Positions 1-8,809 of a stretch of 64,000 nt of DNA are shown here, piece by piece. Made by a program: the position numbers and the translations under genes. Source of the DNA: CAVVYA01 sp963752345 (lineage in GTDB: Bacteria; Pseudomonadota; Alphaproteobacteria; SMXQ01); contig CAVVYA010000012.1 of the NCBI GenBank assembly GCA_963752345.1, positions 101,841 to 165,840 on the forward strand, read 5' to 3'. Every line of letters starts with the position of its first letter. Position 1 is the stretch's first letter. The notes beneath the pieces were generated by a model, which did no database searches, was not told the origin of the DNA, and saw only the letters and a program-made list of their open reading frames with translations.

Positions 1-149
1 AATTTCTGTTTGCGAGTCTAAACGTACCGGGCGTCTTGGCTGTTCCATTGGCGGCTTCGGTACGGGTGCGATTCCCGCAAGAACAAAACAGGAAACGTGA
101 CGAATGCACGATGGGCCGCTAAAAACCCGGGCATGAGTGACTCTCTGGC

Positions 150-2315
150 ATGAGCGACATCGAAGAACGCTGGCGCGCCACCCTGGCGCGCGAGCCCGGC
201 AATCCGGAGGCGTTGTATCGGCTCGGGCTCATTGCCGACGAAAAAGGCGAGCGGCGGGAAGCCTATGAGCTTTTGCAGCGTGCGGCGCAGGGGGCGGCGC
301 CATCGCCCGGCCTGTTGAGCGCGCTGGGCCGGGCGGCTGCGCGTCTCGACAAGGATGAGGAGGCGCAGAACTGCTTCGTGCGCGCCCTGCAGGCCGACGC
401 GGCGGAGGTTGCCGCGCTCGCCGGGCTGGGCGCCCTTTATTACAAGCAGAGCAAGCTGGAGCTTGCCCTCGAGGCTTTGGGAAAGGCCGTAGCACTGGCG
501 CCCGAGCGCGCCGACGTGCGCAGCAATCTCGCCGGGGCGCACCTGCGGCGCGGGGCGTTTGCCGAGGCGGAGAGTCACCTGCGCGCTGCCCTCGTTCATT
601 CGCCCGCCAATGCCAACTTGCATAACGGCCTCGGCCTCGTGTTGCTCGCGCAAGGACGCTACGGGGAGGCGGAGGCGATCCTGCGCGCCGCGCTCGCCCT
701 GGCGAGCGATCATGTGGAAGCCCATAGCAATCTCGGCGTCGTGCTGTCGCAGGCCAAGCGCTTCGGCGACGCCGTCACCCAGTTCCGCGCCGCGCTCGCG
801 GTGCAGCCCGATCATCAAGGCGCGCTCGCCGGCATCGGCACCGCCTACCATGGCCTCAATCAGATAGCCGAGGCGCGCGCGGTGCTCGCTCAGGTCGCCA
901 AACGCAATCCACGCCATTGGTGGGCGCGCTGGAGTCTGCTCGTGGCGCTGCCGATTCTCTACCGCGACGAGGGGGAGATCGCGGAGGCGCGGCGCGGCTT
1001 CGCCGCCGATCTGGCATCCTTGGAAGGAGACTTGTCGCGCTGGGTTGCCACCGACCATGCCGCGATGACCGCGGCGGTTGCCTCGCGCACGAATTTCTAT
1101 CTGCATTATCAGGGTGAGAACGACCGCGATCTGCAACGCCGCTACGGCGCGCTGGTCACCCGCATCGCGGAGACTGCCTTTCCGCGCTTCGCCAAGCCGC
1201 TTGCCCAACGGGTGCTCGCCCCCCAGGACAAGATCCGGGTCGGCTTCTGCAGCGCCTTCCTGCGCAATCACAGCATCGCCAAGACGCACGGTGCCTGGAT
1301 GACCGGATTGCCGCGCGAGCGCTTCGAAGTTTCGCTCTTTCATCTTGGAACGGTGCGCGATGCGACGACCGAACGCCTGCGGCAAGACAGCCGCTACTAC
1401 GACTGCATGCGCCTGAGCCCGGCGGCCCTCATCGAGACGATTGCGGGCGCTGAGCTCGACGTGCTGATCTGGCCCGATCTGGGCATGGAGGCGAAGGTGC
1501 AGATTCCCTCGGCCCTGCGGCTGGCGCCGGTGCAGGCCAACGGCGGCGGCCATCCCGTTACCTCGGGCCTGGCCGCGATGGACTATTTCCTATCGAGCGA
1601 TTTCATGGAGCCCCCCGGCGCCGAGGCGCATTACACGGAGCGCCTCGTGCGCTTGCCCAATCTGGCCTCCGCCTATCCGCATCCGGCGCCCGGCGAGGGC
1701 GCCGCGCCGGCGCGGGTGCGGGAACTCAAGCAGGCGGGCCGGGTGCTCTACTTATGCAGCCAAAGCCTCTACAAGCTGCTGCCTGGGGACGATGACGTGT
1801 TCGCCGCCATCGCCAAGGCGGTGCCCGGCGCGGAATTTCTCTTCATCTCCCATCCCGAGCCGGCGGTCACCGAGTTCTTCCGTCAGCGTATCGCCGCCGC
1901 ATTCGCGCGCGCGGGTGGCGAAGCGCGCCGGGTTCACTGCGTCCCGGCCTTGTCCCAGCAGGATTTCTACGCGCTCAACCGCGAGGTCGACGTGGTCCTC
2001 GATTCTTTTGCCTGGTCGGGCAACAACTCCACTCTCGAAGCGCTCGCCTTCGACCGCCCGGTGGTGACTCTGCCGGGTGCGATGATGCGGGCGCGCCATA
2101 CGGCGGCGATTCTGAAGCGCCTCGGCATGCCGGAACTGATCGCACGCGACCGCGCCGACTACGTGGCCATCGCGGTTCGGCTCGGCAACGATCCGGCATG
2201 GCGCGCCGGCGTAACGGCGCGGATCGCCGAGCGCGGCGCCGTGCTCTACGACGATCCCGCGCCGGTCGCCGCGCTTGCCGCCTGGCTCGAACAGGTGGTG
2301 CGCCGGCCAGCCTGA
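150..2315 (+). CDS. TPR / SPINDLY-type (GT41-like) glycosyltransferase
   Basis: The 721-residue protein has two parts. Residues about 1-270 are tandem tetratricopeptide repeats, with recurring A..LG.....L....A......P spacing. Residues about 350-721 resemble the SPINDLY/O-GlcNAc transferase C-terminal domain, including LRLAPVQANGGGHPVTSGL and an acceptor-type segment near SGNNSTLEALAFDRPVVTLPG. The family transfers a sugar to protein or glycan hydroxyls, with the TPR superhelix choosing the partner; the substrate here is unknown. Translation probably starts at ATG 150; an earlier ATG at 133 stops after six codons. No signal peptide is seen, so it is likely cytoplasmic. It ends 7 bases before the end of the opposing protease gene. 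The family assignment is good; the donor sugar and target are not visible. Confidence 0.82.
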   Translation: MSDIEERWRATLAREPGNPEALYRLGLIADEKGERREAYELLQRAAQGAAPSPGLLSALGRAAARLDKDEEAQNCFVRALQADAAEVAALAGLGALYYKQSKLELALEALGKAVALAPERADVRSNLAGAHLRRGAFAEAESHLRAALVHSPANANLHNGLGLVLLAQGRYGEAEAILRAALALASDHVEAHSNLGVVLSQAKRFGDAVTQFRAALAVQPDHQGALAGIGTAYHGLNQIAEARAVLAQVAKRNPRHWWARWSLLVALPILYRDEGEIAEARRGFAADLASLEGDLSRWVATDHAAMTAAVASRTNFYLHYQGENDRDLQRRYGALVTRIAETAFPRFAKPLAQRVLAPQDKIRVGFCSAFLRNHSIAKTHGAWMTGLPRERFEVSLFHLGTVRDATTERLRQDSRYYDCMRLSPAALIETIAGAELDVLIWPDLGMEAKVQIPSALRLAPVQANGGGHPVTSGLAAMDYFLSSDFMEPPGAEAHYTERLVRLPNLASAYPHPAPGEGAAPARVRELKQAGRVLYLCSQSLYKLLPGDDDVFAAIAKAVPGAEFLFISHPEPAVTEFFRQRIAAAFARAGGEARRVHCVPALSQQDFYALNREVDVVLDSFAWSGNNSTLEALAFDRPVVTLPGAMMRARHTAAILKRLGMPELIARDRADYVAIAVRLGNDPAWRAGVTARIAERGAVLYDDPAPVAALAAWLEQVVRRPA

Positions 2316-2322
2316 GCCAGGC

Positions 2323-3396
2323 TCAGGCGGTGGATGCGGTTTTCTCCCGTGGCGTGATCAGTCGCTCGATGCGTCTGCCGAGGCGTAAGACGCTTAGGCG
2401 CAAGGGGCGGTCGATCTGCTCGGCCGCGAGCCAGCGGTGGAGATCGTCGACGCCGGTCACGGCCTCGCCCTCGATGGCGAAGATCAGGTCGCCGGTGAGC
2501 AGGTCGGTTGCCGCTGCGGGGCTGCCGGGCTCGATGCTGGCAATGCGCACGCCACCTTCCCCGTCCAATCCATGGAAGCGCGCGACCCGGCGCGACACAT
2601 GGGTGCTCTGGCCAGCGATGCCGAGATAGCCGCGCCGCACTTTGCCGTGACGCAGGATCTCGCCCAGCACGAATTGGGCGGTGTTGCTGGCGATGGCAAA
2701 ACACAGGCCCTGGGCGCCGCGGATCACGGCGGTGTTGATGCCGATGACCGCGCCGCTCGCGGTCACCAGAGGCCCGCCCGAATTGCCTGGATTGAGCGCC
2801 GCGTCGGTCTGCAGCACGTCGTCGATCAGCCGCCCGGACTGGCTGCGCAGGCTACGGCCGAGCGCACTCACCACGCCCGCCGTCACCGAGCATTCGAAAC
2901 CGAGCGGATTGCCGATCGCCACCACCAGCTGGCCGACCCGGATCGTCTTGGAATCGCCGAGCGCCGCCCAGCCGGTGATCGGCGCATGGATGCGCAGCAC
3001 GGCGAGATCGGTGTCGGGGTCGTCGCCCACCAGGTACGCCGGCAGCACGCGCCTATCGTTGAGCGTGGCGGTGATCCGATCGGCGCCATGGACCACATGG
3101 CTGTTGGTCAGAACGAAGCCGTCCGGCGTGAAAACCACCCCGGATCCCGTGCCCAGCACGCCCGGCTCGGCCGCTCCCGCAGGCGTCTGGGCGACCCGCG
3201 GCTGAGACACTTGAAGATGCAACACCGCCGCTGCGACCTTATCGACAGCGCCGATGACCGCCTGGGAATAGGCGTCCAGCAGGCTCTCGTCGCCGGGCAC
3301 GGCGGGCGCAACGCGAAGAGCGCCGGCAGGTGCCGGCGCGGGTCCGAGTTCCGCCTTGTTTTGCTCATCGAGAATGAAATGGAAACCGCCGTCCAT
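2323..3396 (-). CDS. HtrA/DegP-like trypsin-family serine protease with PDZ domain
   Basis: The 357-residue protein has a trypsin-like fold with a complete triad: His100 in TNSHVVH, Asp130 in PDTDLAVLR and Ser206 in NPGNSGGPL. One PDZ domain follows at about 260-345, with YLGIAGQ at its start and GDLIFAIEGE inside it. The start at 3396 is chosen because AGGAGG lies 8 bases upstream of this ATG. Known HtrA proteins degrade or refold misfolded envelope proteins. Here the N-terminus is charged and polar, with no signal peptide or membrane anchor, so the location may be cytoplasmic or export may use another route. It is adjacent to hsp20, read divergently, which suggests a shared stress role; this is inference. 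Confidence 0.88.
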   Translation of the reverse strand: MDGGFHFILDEQNKAELGPAPAPAGALRVAPAVPGDESLLDAYSQAVIGAVDKVAAAVLHLQVSQPRVAQTPAGAAEPGVLGTGSGVVFTPDGFVLTNSHVVHGADRITATLNDRRVLPAYLVGDDPDTDLAVLRIHAPITGWAALGDSKTIRVGQLVVAIGNPLGFECSVTAGVVSALGRSLRSQSGRLIDDVLQTDAALNPGNSGGPLVTASGAVIGINTAVIRGAQGLCFAIASNTAQFVLGEILRHGKVRRGYLGIAGQSTHVSRRVARFHGLDGEGGVRIASIEPGSPAAATDLLTGDLIFAIEGEAVTGVDDLHRWLAAEQIDRPLRLSVLRLGRRIERLITPREKTASTA

Positions 3397-3656
3397 GGTC
3401 CGCGCCTCCTGCGCCGGTGAACGTTGTGGCTCCCATATATGGTGTGTTCGCGGCGGAAAGGTAGACCGCCCGGTCACCCTGCTCCCGCGCCACGCATCGC
3501 ATTTCCGTCATACAAAAGCTTTGTGGAACACGGTCTTGTATAATCGGATGCTCTTGATTGCACGCGAGCACGCACTACATAACCAATCGGCGGTGCCACT
3601 AGGGCCGCCGTCGGCCTCCGGAGGAGCAGCGCGCGCATGCGGGTTTTTTCGGCAAG
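3397..3656. other. Divergent intergenic region upstream of htrA-like and hsp20 genes
   Basis: No gene is seen in this stretch. It holds the AGGAGG ribosome-binding site of the minus-strand protease and a TATAAT hexamer at 3539-3544 on the plus strand. No well-spaced -35 element precedes that hexamer, and no clear RpoH-type CTTG plus C-rich -10 pair is visible, so the hsp20 promoter is not fixed. A CCTCCGGAGG palindrome lies near 3616-3625 and may fold in the hsp20 leader. Confidence 0.4.
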
Positions 3657-3713
3657 TCGGCAAGGGGGCGCTGCCTCCGTCACTCTCGCTCATGCTGAGG
3701 AGGTGTATCGATG
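3657..3713 (+). promoter_or_regulatory. ROSE-like RNA thermometer candidate over the hsp20 ribosome-binding site
   Basis: Two hairpins stand directly before the hsp20 start. The first pairs GGGGGC (3664-3669) with GCCTCC (3673-3678), with one G-U pair. The second pairs CAC, CTC and CTCA (3681-3692, bulged T3684 and G3688) with TGAG, GAG and GTG (3696-3705), leaving a TGC loop. The right arm is the whole Shine-Dalgarno AGGAGGTG at 3698-3705. In rhizobial and other proteobacterial ROSE elements a weak bulged hairpin hides the ribosome-binding site of small heat shock genes at low temperature. The pairing is seen directly; the thermosensing role is inferred. Confidence 0.6.
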
Positions 3714-4205
3714 TCACGCCTTTCCCTTTTCAACAGCCCCCTACTTTTGGGCTTCGACCATTTCGAGCGGGTGCTCGACCGTGTGTCGCGCGCCTCGGGT
3801 GACGGCTATCCACCGTATAATGTGGAGCAGACCAGCCCCGATGCCTTGCGCATCACGCTCGCGGTGGCGGGCTTCAAACGCGATGAATTGACCGCAACCA
3901 TCGAGGACAACGAACTGGTGGTGCGCGGTAAGCAGGCCGACGACGATGGCCGGGTCTATTTGCATCGCGGCATTGCGGCTCGTCAGTTTCAGCGCCGGTT
4001 CGTTCTGGCGGAGGGAATTGAAATCGCGGGCGCTTCGCTCGGCAACGGGTTGCTCAGCATCGATCTGCTGCGGCCCCATGTCGAGCCGAAGACCCGGACG
4101 ATCGATATTCGCGACAGCGAATCGACGAACGGCGCGGGAAGTGGTTCGATTCATGTGGAAAACTCGCCATCCCAGACGAAGCCGAGCGAGCGGCAGGGCC
4201 CATAA
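3711..4205 (+). CDS. Small heat shock protein, Hsp20/alpha-crystallin family (IbpA-like)
   Basis: This 164-residue protein has an alpha-crystallin domain at about residues 35-130. The segment YNVEQTSPDALRITLAVAGF and the strand ELVVRGK are typical of proteobacterial IbpA/HspH proteins, as is the start MSRLSLFNSPLLLGFDHFER. It acts as an ATP-independent holdase in the cytoplasm, binding unfolding proteins for DnaK/ClpB. The C-terminal tail is longer and more polar than usual and lacks an obvious IxI motif at the very end. Translation is probably controlled by the hairpin that covers its ribosome-binding site. DUF1150 follows 53 bases downstream, an arrangement common in alphaproteobacteria. 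Confidence 0.93.
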   Translation: MSRLSLFNSPLLLGFDHFERVLDRVSRASGDGYPPYNVEQTSPDALRITLAVAGFKRDELTATIEDNELVVRGKQADDDGRVYLHRGIAARQFQRRFVLAEGIEIAGASLGNGLLSIDLLRPHVEPKTRTIDIRDSESTNGAGSGSIHVENSPSQTKPSERQGP

Positions 4206-4258
4206 AGCCCTTATTAACAGTTGGCACGTATAGTTAAGAGTAGGATAGGAGGCTGGCG

Positions 4259-4477
4259 ATGACTGCTATGCAGCACCATTCCCCGATCATGTCGGACCAC
4301 GACCTGGCGTCCCTGGGTCTGCAGGAAGTGGCCTATGTGAAAGCCGTGAGCACCGAAGGCGGCATCGCCTATGCTGTTCATGCCGCCGATGGCACGGAGA
4401 TCGCCGTGATGCCGGATCGCGATGTTGCGTTCGCAGCGATTCGTCAGAACGACCTGCGTCCGGTCAGCGTTCACTGA
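4259..4477 (+). CDS. DUF1150 family protein
   Basis: This 72-residue acidic protein matches the DUF1150 pattern found next to hsp20 genes in alphaproteobacteria: a SDHDLASLGLQEVAYVKAV core, then a short turn and VHAADGTEIAVMPDRDVAF. The AGGAGG before the ATG supports the start. No signal peptide, membrane segment or catalytic motif is seen. The function of the family is not established. Its place directly behind hsp20 suggests co-expression and perhaps a heat-linked role. Confidence 0.8.
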   Translation: MTAMQHHSPIMSDHDLASLGLQEVAYVKAVSTEGGIAYAVHAADGTEIAVMPDRDVAFAAIRQNDLRPVSVH

Positions 4478-4549
4478 CCGGCGTCCACGGCTCCCGCCGG
4501 GCACACGCCGTGCGCCCGGATCAATTCCCTTAGAACTGAAAAAAGTGCC

Positions 4550-5014
4550 TCAGGCGGCGTGGCTCGTCGCCGTTTCCGTGAGCAGCGCATAGAGCGCGTC
4601 CGAGGTATCGGAGCCGCGCAGCTTTTCGCACATCTCGCGATCGCGCAGCAGACGCGACACCCGGGCCAGGGCCTTGAGGTGATCGGCACCCGCCGTTTCC
4701 GGCGCCAGCAGCAGGAAGATGAGATCGACCGGCTGCTCATCCACCGATTCGAAATCGATCGGCGTATCGACCCGGGCGAATACGCCATACAGGCGCTTCA
4801 AACCGGGCAACTTCCCGTGCGGAATGGCCACGCCGGCGCCGACGCCGGTGGTGCCCAGCCGCTCGCGTTCGAGCAGCACTTCGAAAATGGTTCGTTCATG
4901 CTGCCCGGTCAATCCGGCGGCGAAGCGTGCAAGTTCCTGCAAGGCCTGTTTCTTGCTGGGAGCGCGCAAGGTCGGAATGATGCTGTTGGGTGTCAGCAAA
5001 TCGGCGATCTCCAT
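4550..5014 (-). CDS. ptsN: PTS IIA-like nitrogen regulatory protein PtsN
   Basis: The 154-residue EIIA(Ntr) protein carries the phosphorylated histidine, His66, in GVAIPHGKLPGL. It accepts phosphate from the PtsP-NPr chain and signals nitrogen, potassium and envelope state to partners rather than moving sugar. The domain is complete, including PVDLIFLLLAP and the C-terminal helix. It is the last gene of the minus-strand lpt-rpoN operon, 29 bases after the decayed hpf, which is its usual place in proteobacteria. Confidence 0.95.
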   Translation of the reverse strand: MEIADLLTPNSIIPTLRAPSKKQALQELARFAAGLTGQHERTIFEVLLERERLGTTGVGAGVAIPHGKLPGLKRLYGVFARVDTPIDFESVDEQPVDLIFLLLAPETAGADHLKALARVSRLLRDREMCEKLRGSDTSDALYALLTETATSHAA

Positions 5015-5043
5015 AGGGCGTTCCTCAGTCCTGCTCCGGCAGG

Positions 5044-5334
5044 TTATTCATGCGACGGGCACTGTTGGCCATCGCCGCAGTTGGGTACAGGATCCAGCGT
5101 CATATCAAACGCCGGATAAAGGCTATCCGCGTCATTTGGGCCGCGGAACGGAGTTCCCTGGCCTATCGGGCTGGAATTGGCCGCGCCGAACGGTTGGACC
5201 CCGCGTGGCAACACGATGTCCGCTTCATTGGCGCCATCGAGATACTGGATCACGAATGCTGTCTGATTGGCCCCGTTGCGGCGCCGCGGGGCGGCGTCGA
5301 CCTCGAGCTGTTTACCGGTCACCGAAGGCTGCAT
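5044..5334 (-). pseudogene. hpf: Decayed ribosome hibernation factor gene (hpf/raiA remnant)
   Basis: A 96-residue reading frame sits exactly where hpf lies in rpoN-hpf-ptsN loci. Its start, MQPSVTGKQLEVDA, and later pieces such as DGANEADIVL, IGQGTPFRG and DADSLYPAFD, follow the HPF N-terminal domain, but many core positions are changed, often to Pro or Gly. The basic stretch that follows the AFD motif in intact HPF (RRYKRRL-like) is replaced by CGDGQQCPS. The C-terminal dimerisation domain of long HPF is absent. There is no strong ribosome-binding site before 5334. The skeleton resemblance is from memory of family sequences, so the identity is good but not proved. Unlike other breaks in this window, the damage is by substitution and deletion. 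Confidence 0.62.
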
Positions 5335-5462
5335 GATCCCCGATATGAAGTCCGATACAAAACGAACGGGTCCCGTCAGCGGGAGGTGGAGCAGGGCGGT
5401 GAAGGGCGGCACCTTAGGACCCGTATTGGGTGAAGTCAATGGAAACTCGGAATGGGTATAAA

Positions 5463-6984
5463 CTATTCTAATTCAACGGTTTTTTCACGTCGGCGCTGCA
5501 CTGAAGACGGGATTCTGAGGGCCTCTCGGTATTTGGCCACGGTGCGTCTGGCGATGCCCACCCCCTCGCCGTTCAGGATCTCCACGATGCGGTCGTCGGA
5601 CAGCACCTCATCGGGCTTTTCCCGGTCGATCAGTTCCTTGATTCGGAAGCGCACGGCCTCCGCGGAGTGGGCGTCGCCACCCTCGGACGAGGCGATCGAG
5701 GAGGTGAAGAAATACTTCAATTCATAAATCCCACGCGGCGTCGCCATGTATTTGTTGGCCGTCACGCGGCTGACGGTGCTCTCGTGCATTTCGATGACTT
5801 CGGCGATGTCGCGCAGCGTCAGTGGCCGCAGGTGCTGCACGCCGCGCAGGAAAAAGCCCTCCTGACGGCGCACGATTTCGGTCGAGACCTTGAGGATCGT
5901 GGTGGCGCGCTGGTGCAGCGAGCGCACCAGCCAATTGGCCGATTGCAGCCGGTCGGCGAGATAGTCGCGGTCCTGCTTGCTGCTGGTCCCCTGGACGATC
6001 CGCGCATAGTACTGCTGGTTGACCAGAACGCGCGGCAGGGTCTCGGCATTGAGCTCGATCTGCCAGCCGCCCTTGGCCTGCGGCTTGACCAGCACGTCGG
6101 GCGTGATCGGCTGCGAAATCTGGGTTTCGAAGACCAGGCCCGGTTTGGGATTGAGCGCCTTGATCTCTTCGATCATCTGGGCGATGTCCTCGGCATCGAC
6201 GCCGCAGATTCGGCGCAACCCGGCGAGGTCGCGCTTGGCCAACAGGTCGAGGTGCGCGAGCAGCGCCTGCATGGCCGGGTCGAGCCGGTCCTTCTCGCGC
6301 AGTTGCAGGCTCAGGCATTCGGCCAACGAGCGGGCATAGAGGCCCGGCGGATCCAGATGCTGCAGCTTGCGCAGCACCTCGGCGACGCGCTCCGCGGAGC
6401 AGCCGAGCATGGTGGCGACTTCGGCGAGGTCACCGATCAGATAGCCCGCCTCGTCCAGCATGTCGGTGAGATGAATGGCGATCAGCCGGTCGGCGGGATC
6501 GGAGAACTCTATGTTGATCTGCGCCAGCAGATGGTCGCGCATCGAGACATCGTTCTGGAGCGTTTGCTCGATGCTGTATTCGTCGTCGTCGAACCCACCG
6601 CCGACGGGCGCCTTGCCCCAGTCGGCAAAGGCTTCGGTGTTGTTCGCCACGCCATCGGCAGCCGAATCGTTGCTGAACATGTTGCCGAAGTCGGTATCCA
6701 GCGGCGTATCGCCGTCGCTCGGCTGGTGGTCGGAGGCGGTGAGCTCGGCGGTATCGGGTCCATCGCCCTCGACCTCCTCCTTCCCGGGACTGCTCCGTGT
6801 CCGGCGCGGCTTCGCCGCTTTCGGCGTCCTCGCGCTCGAGGAGCGGGTTCTGCTCGAGCTCCTGCTCGATATAGGCCGATAGCTCGATATTGGAGAGCTG
6901 CAACAGCTTGATCGCCTGCTGCAGTTGCGGCGTCATGACCAGAGCCGTGGTCTGCCGCAGCGTCAGCTTGGGGGTAAGCACCAT
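5463..6984 (-). CDS. rpoN: RNA polymerase sigma-54 factor RpoN (one frameshift)
   Basis: The N-terminus MVLTPKLTLRQTTALVMTPQ with LLQLSNIELSAYIEQEL is region I, which binds activators. The acidic region II is followed by the core-binding domain, a helix-turn-helix, and the RpoN box ARRTVAKYREALRIP near the C-terminus, which reads the -24 promoter element. The N-terminal 65 or so codons are in another frame from the rest; the break lies near 6775-6790 in the acidic linker, in a run of C and T. All domains are otherwise intact at the usual length of about 505 residues, so a sequence indel is likely. It follows lptB by 11 bases. Confidence 0.92.
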
Positions 6985-6995
6985 CTGCGCGCGCC

Positions 6996-7812
6996 TTACA
7001 GGCTGAATCGCTCTCCGAGATAAACGCGGCGCACGTCTTCGTGCGACACGATCTCCGAGGGCGCGCCCTCCATCAGCACATGACCATCATGGAGGATATA
7101 GGCGCGATCGACGATTTCGAGGGTTTCACGGACATTGTGGTCGGTGATGAGGACGCCGATCCCACGATCCTTGAGATGCAAGACCAGGTCGCGAATGTCA
7201 CCGATGGCGATCGGGTCGATGCCGGCGAGCGGCTCGTCGAGCAGCATGAACTGCGGCCGCGAGGCGAGCGCCCGGGCAATCTCGACGCGGCGGCGCTCGC
7301 CGCCCGACAGGGCCATCGCCGGGGTGCGGGCGAGATGGGTGATGGAAAATTCGGCGAGCAGCTCTTCGAGCATGGCCTCGCGGTTTTCGCGGATCGGCTC
7401 GGTGACCTCGAGGATGGAGCGGATGTTGTTGGCGACCGACAGCCCGCGGAAGATCGAGGCCTCCTGCGGCAGATAGCCGACGCCGAGCCGGGCGCGGCGA
7501 TACATCGGCAGGTCGGTGATGTCCTCGCCGTCGAGAGTGACCGTGCCGTAGTCGGCTGCCAGCAGGCCGGTCATGATGTAGAAACACGTCGTTTTGCCGG
7601 CGCCGTTCGGGCCGAGCAGGCCGACCACCTCGCCGCGCTGCACCTGTATGCTGACGTCGCGCAGGACCGGGCGTTTCTTGAAATGCTTGCCGATGTTTTG
7701 CGCGCTGAGTCCCGGATTGTCGCGGATCAGTTGCGGGCCGGAGCGCTGAGTTCCTTCGGTGGAGGATGGTCCTGTCGGTGAGACGGTGCCGGGAGAATTC
7801 GGATCGAACCAT
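6996..7812 (-). CDS. lptB: LPS export ABC transporter ATP-binding protein LptB (start uncertain)
   Basis: The protein has Walker A GPNGAGKTT, signature SGGERRR, Walker B FMLLDEP and the H-loop ITDHNV, and ends in RRVYLGERFSL as LptB does. LptB powers lipopolysaccharide extraction by LptFG. Coding continues upstream of the GTG at 7643, with QNIGKHFKKRPVLRDV in frame, so 7643 cannot be the real start. No ATG, GTG or TTG exists in that frame before the lptA stop. The ATG at 7812 fits just after lptA but is in another frame, so an indel between about 7700 and 7800 is likely. The range given assumes this. Confidence 0.85.
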
Positions 7813-7819
7813 AATGCGC

Positions 7820-8809
7820 TCAGTTCGCGGACTGGCTGGGAGCGCCGGACGGCGGCGCGGCGGCGGCGTCCGGCTTGCGCTCGGGCACAATGAGCGCCCG
7901 CACGGGACCGCCCGTACCCTCGACTTCGTGCTGACGATGCGGCTCACCCCTGTACGCAAATTCACTTCCGCGGCTTCACCATTCAGCTGATTCCGGCCTC
8001 GCGTAATCTTAACCGATCCCATCAGGTTGGCGATACCAGTTTCCTCCATGTAGACAGCGCGGTTGCCGCGGGCCACTTCCTCCGGACTCGTGATGAGCAC
8101 GTTGCCGAAGGCGTCGAGCCGATGCAAGCGGCTCTCGTCGCGGGCGCTGGTGCCCCCTGGCGCGGGCTTCTGAGCTCGGCCGCGCCGGCGGTTTCGCGCC
8201 AGGCCTGCTCGGCGCGGGTTTGGTCGAAGCCGGCGTCGCCGCGCGCTGCTCGGCGTTTTTGAACTGCGCGGTGAGCACGTCGGCGCGGATCCGGCGGCCA
8301 TCCGTCACCACGACCGCGTCGCCGCGCGCCACGGCGAGATCCTTCTGCTCCCAATATTCCAGGCTGTCGCGCGCCGTGATCTTCTCGCGCGGCGTATTCA
8401 GGCGCAGATTCTTTCCCGTCATCACCAGCACGCCGTTGTCTATGGTATAGACCGCGCGGTCGCCGAAGGCCGTGTCGGTCGGCGTGGTGATGCGCACGTT
8501 GCCGTTGGCTTCGACACGCCACACCTCGGTGGCGCCGCTCGCTGCCTTGCGGTAGTGCGCGGTCAGGGTGTCGCCGTGAACCGTGGTGTCGCCCTTGATG
8601 GCGCGCGCGTTGCCGCGCGCGACGTAGATGTTGTCGTTCTGATGCCACTCGATACCCTGGTCGGCCAAGACCTCGAGCGGCTTGTCGTCATTGCCGCCAC
8701 CGAGCCCCAGACCGAGGCCCTGCGCCATGACCGCGGTCGCGCCGATGGCGAGCGCGCACAACGCGCCCAGGCCAATGCGCGCCGCCCGCTTGGCCGCCCA
8801 TGTCATCAC
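7820..8809 (-). CDS. lptA: LPS transport periplasmic protein LptA (two frameshifts)
   Basis: This is the periplasmic bridge protein that carries LPS between LptC and LptD. A signal peptide is visible (RIGLGALCALAIGATAVMAQ), then repeated OstA-type beta strands such as RGNARAIKGDTTVHGDTL and DNGVLVMTGKNLRL. The frame is lost near 8180-8220 within a Pro/Ala-rich linker and resumes with LDAFGNVLITSPEEVARGN and NLMGSVKITRG. It is lost again near 7910, after which the last residues end at 7820. The start overlaps lptC by 4 bases (ATGA). The Pro/Ala/Lys-rich insert in the middle is longer than in enteric LptA. Confidence 0.87.

Noticed and set aside
18..1553. Long open frame opposite the SPINDLY gene
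   Set aside because: Composition is that of a GC-rich shadow frame (Arg/Gly/Gln-rich) and it lacks any family motif; the plus-strand gene has strong TPR and GT features.
5050..5433. Plus-strand 127-codon frame opposite the hpf remnant
   Set aside because: No recognisable motif, and it lies over the decayed minus-strand hpf, which matches locus and family.
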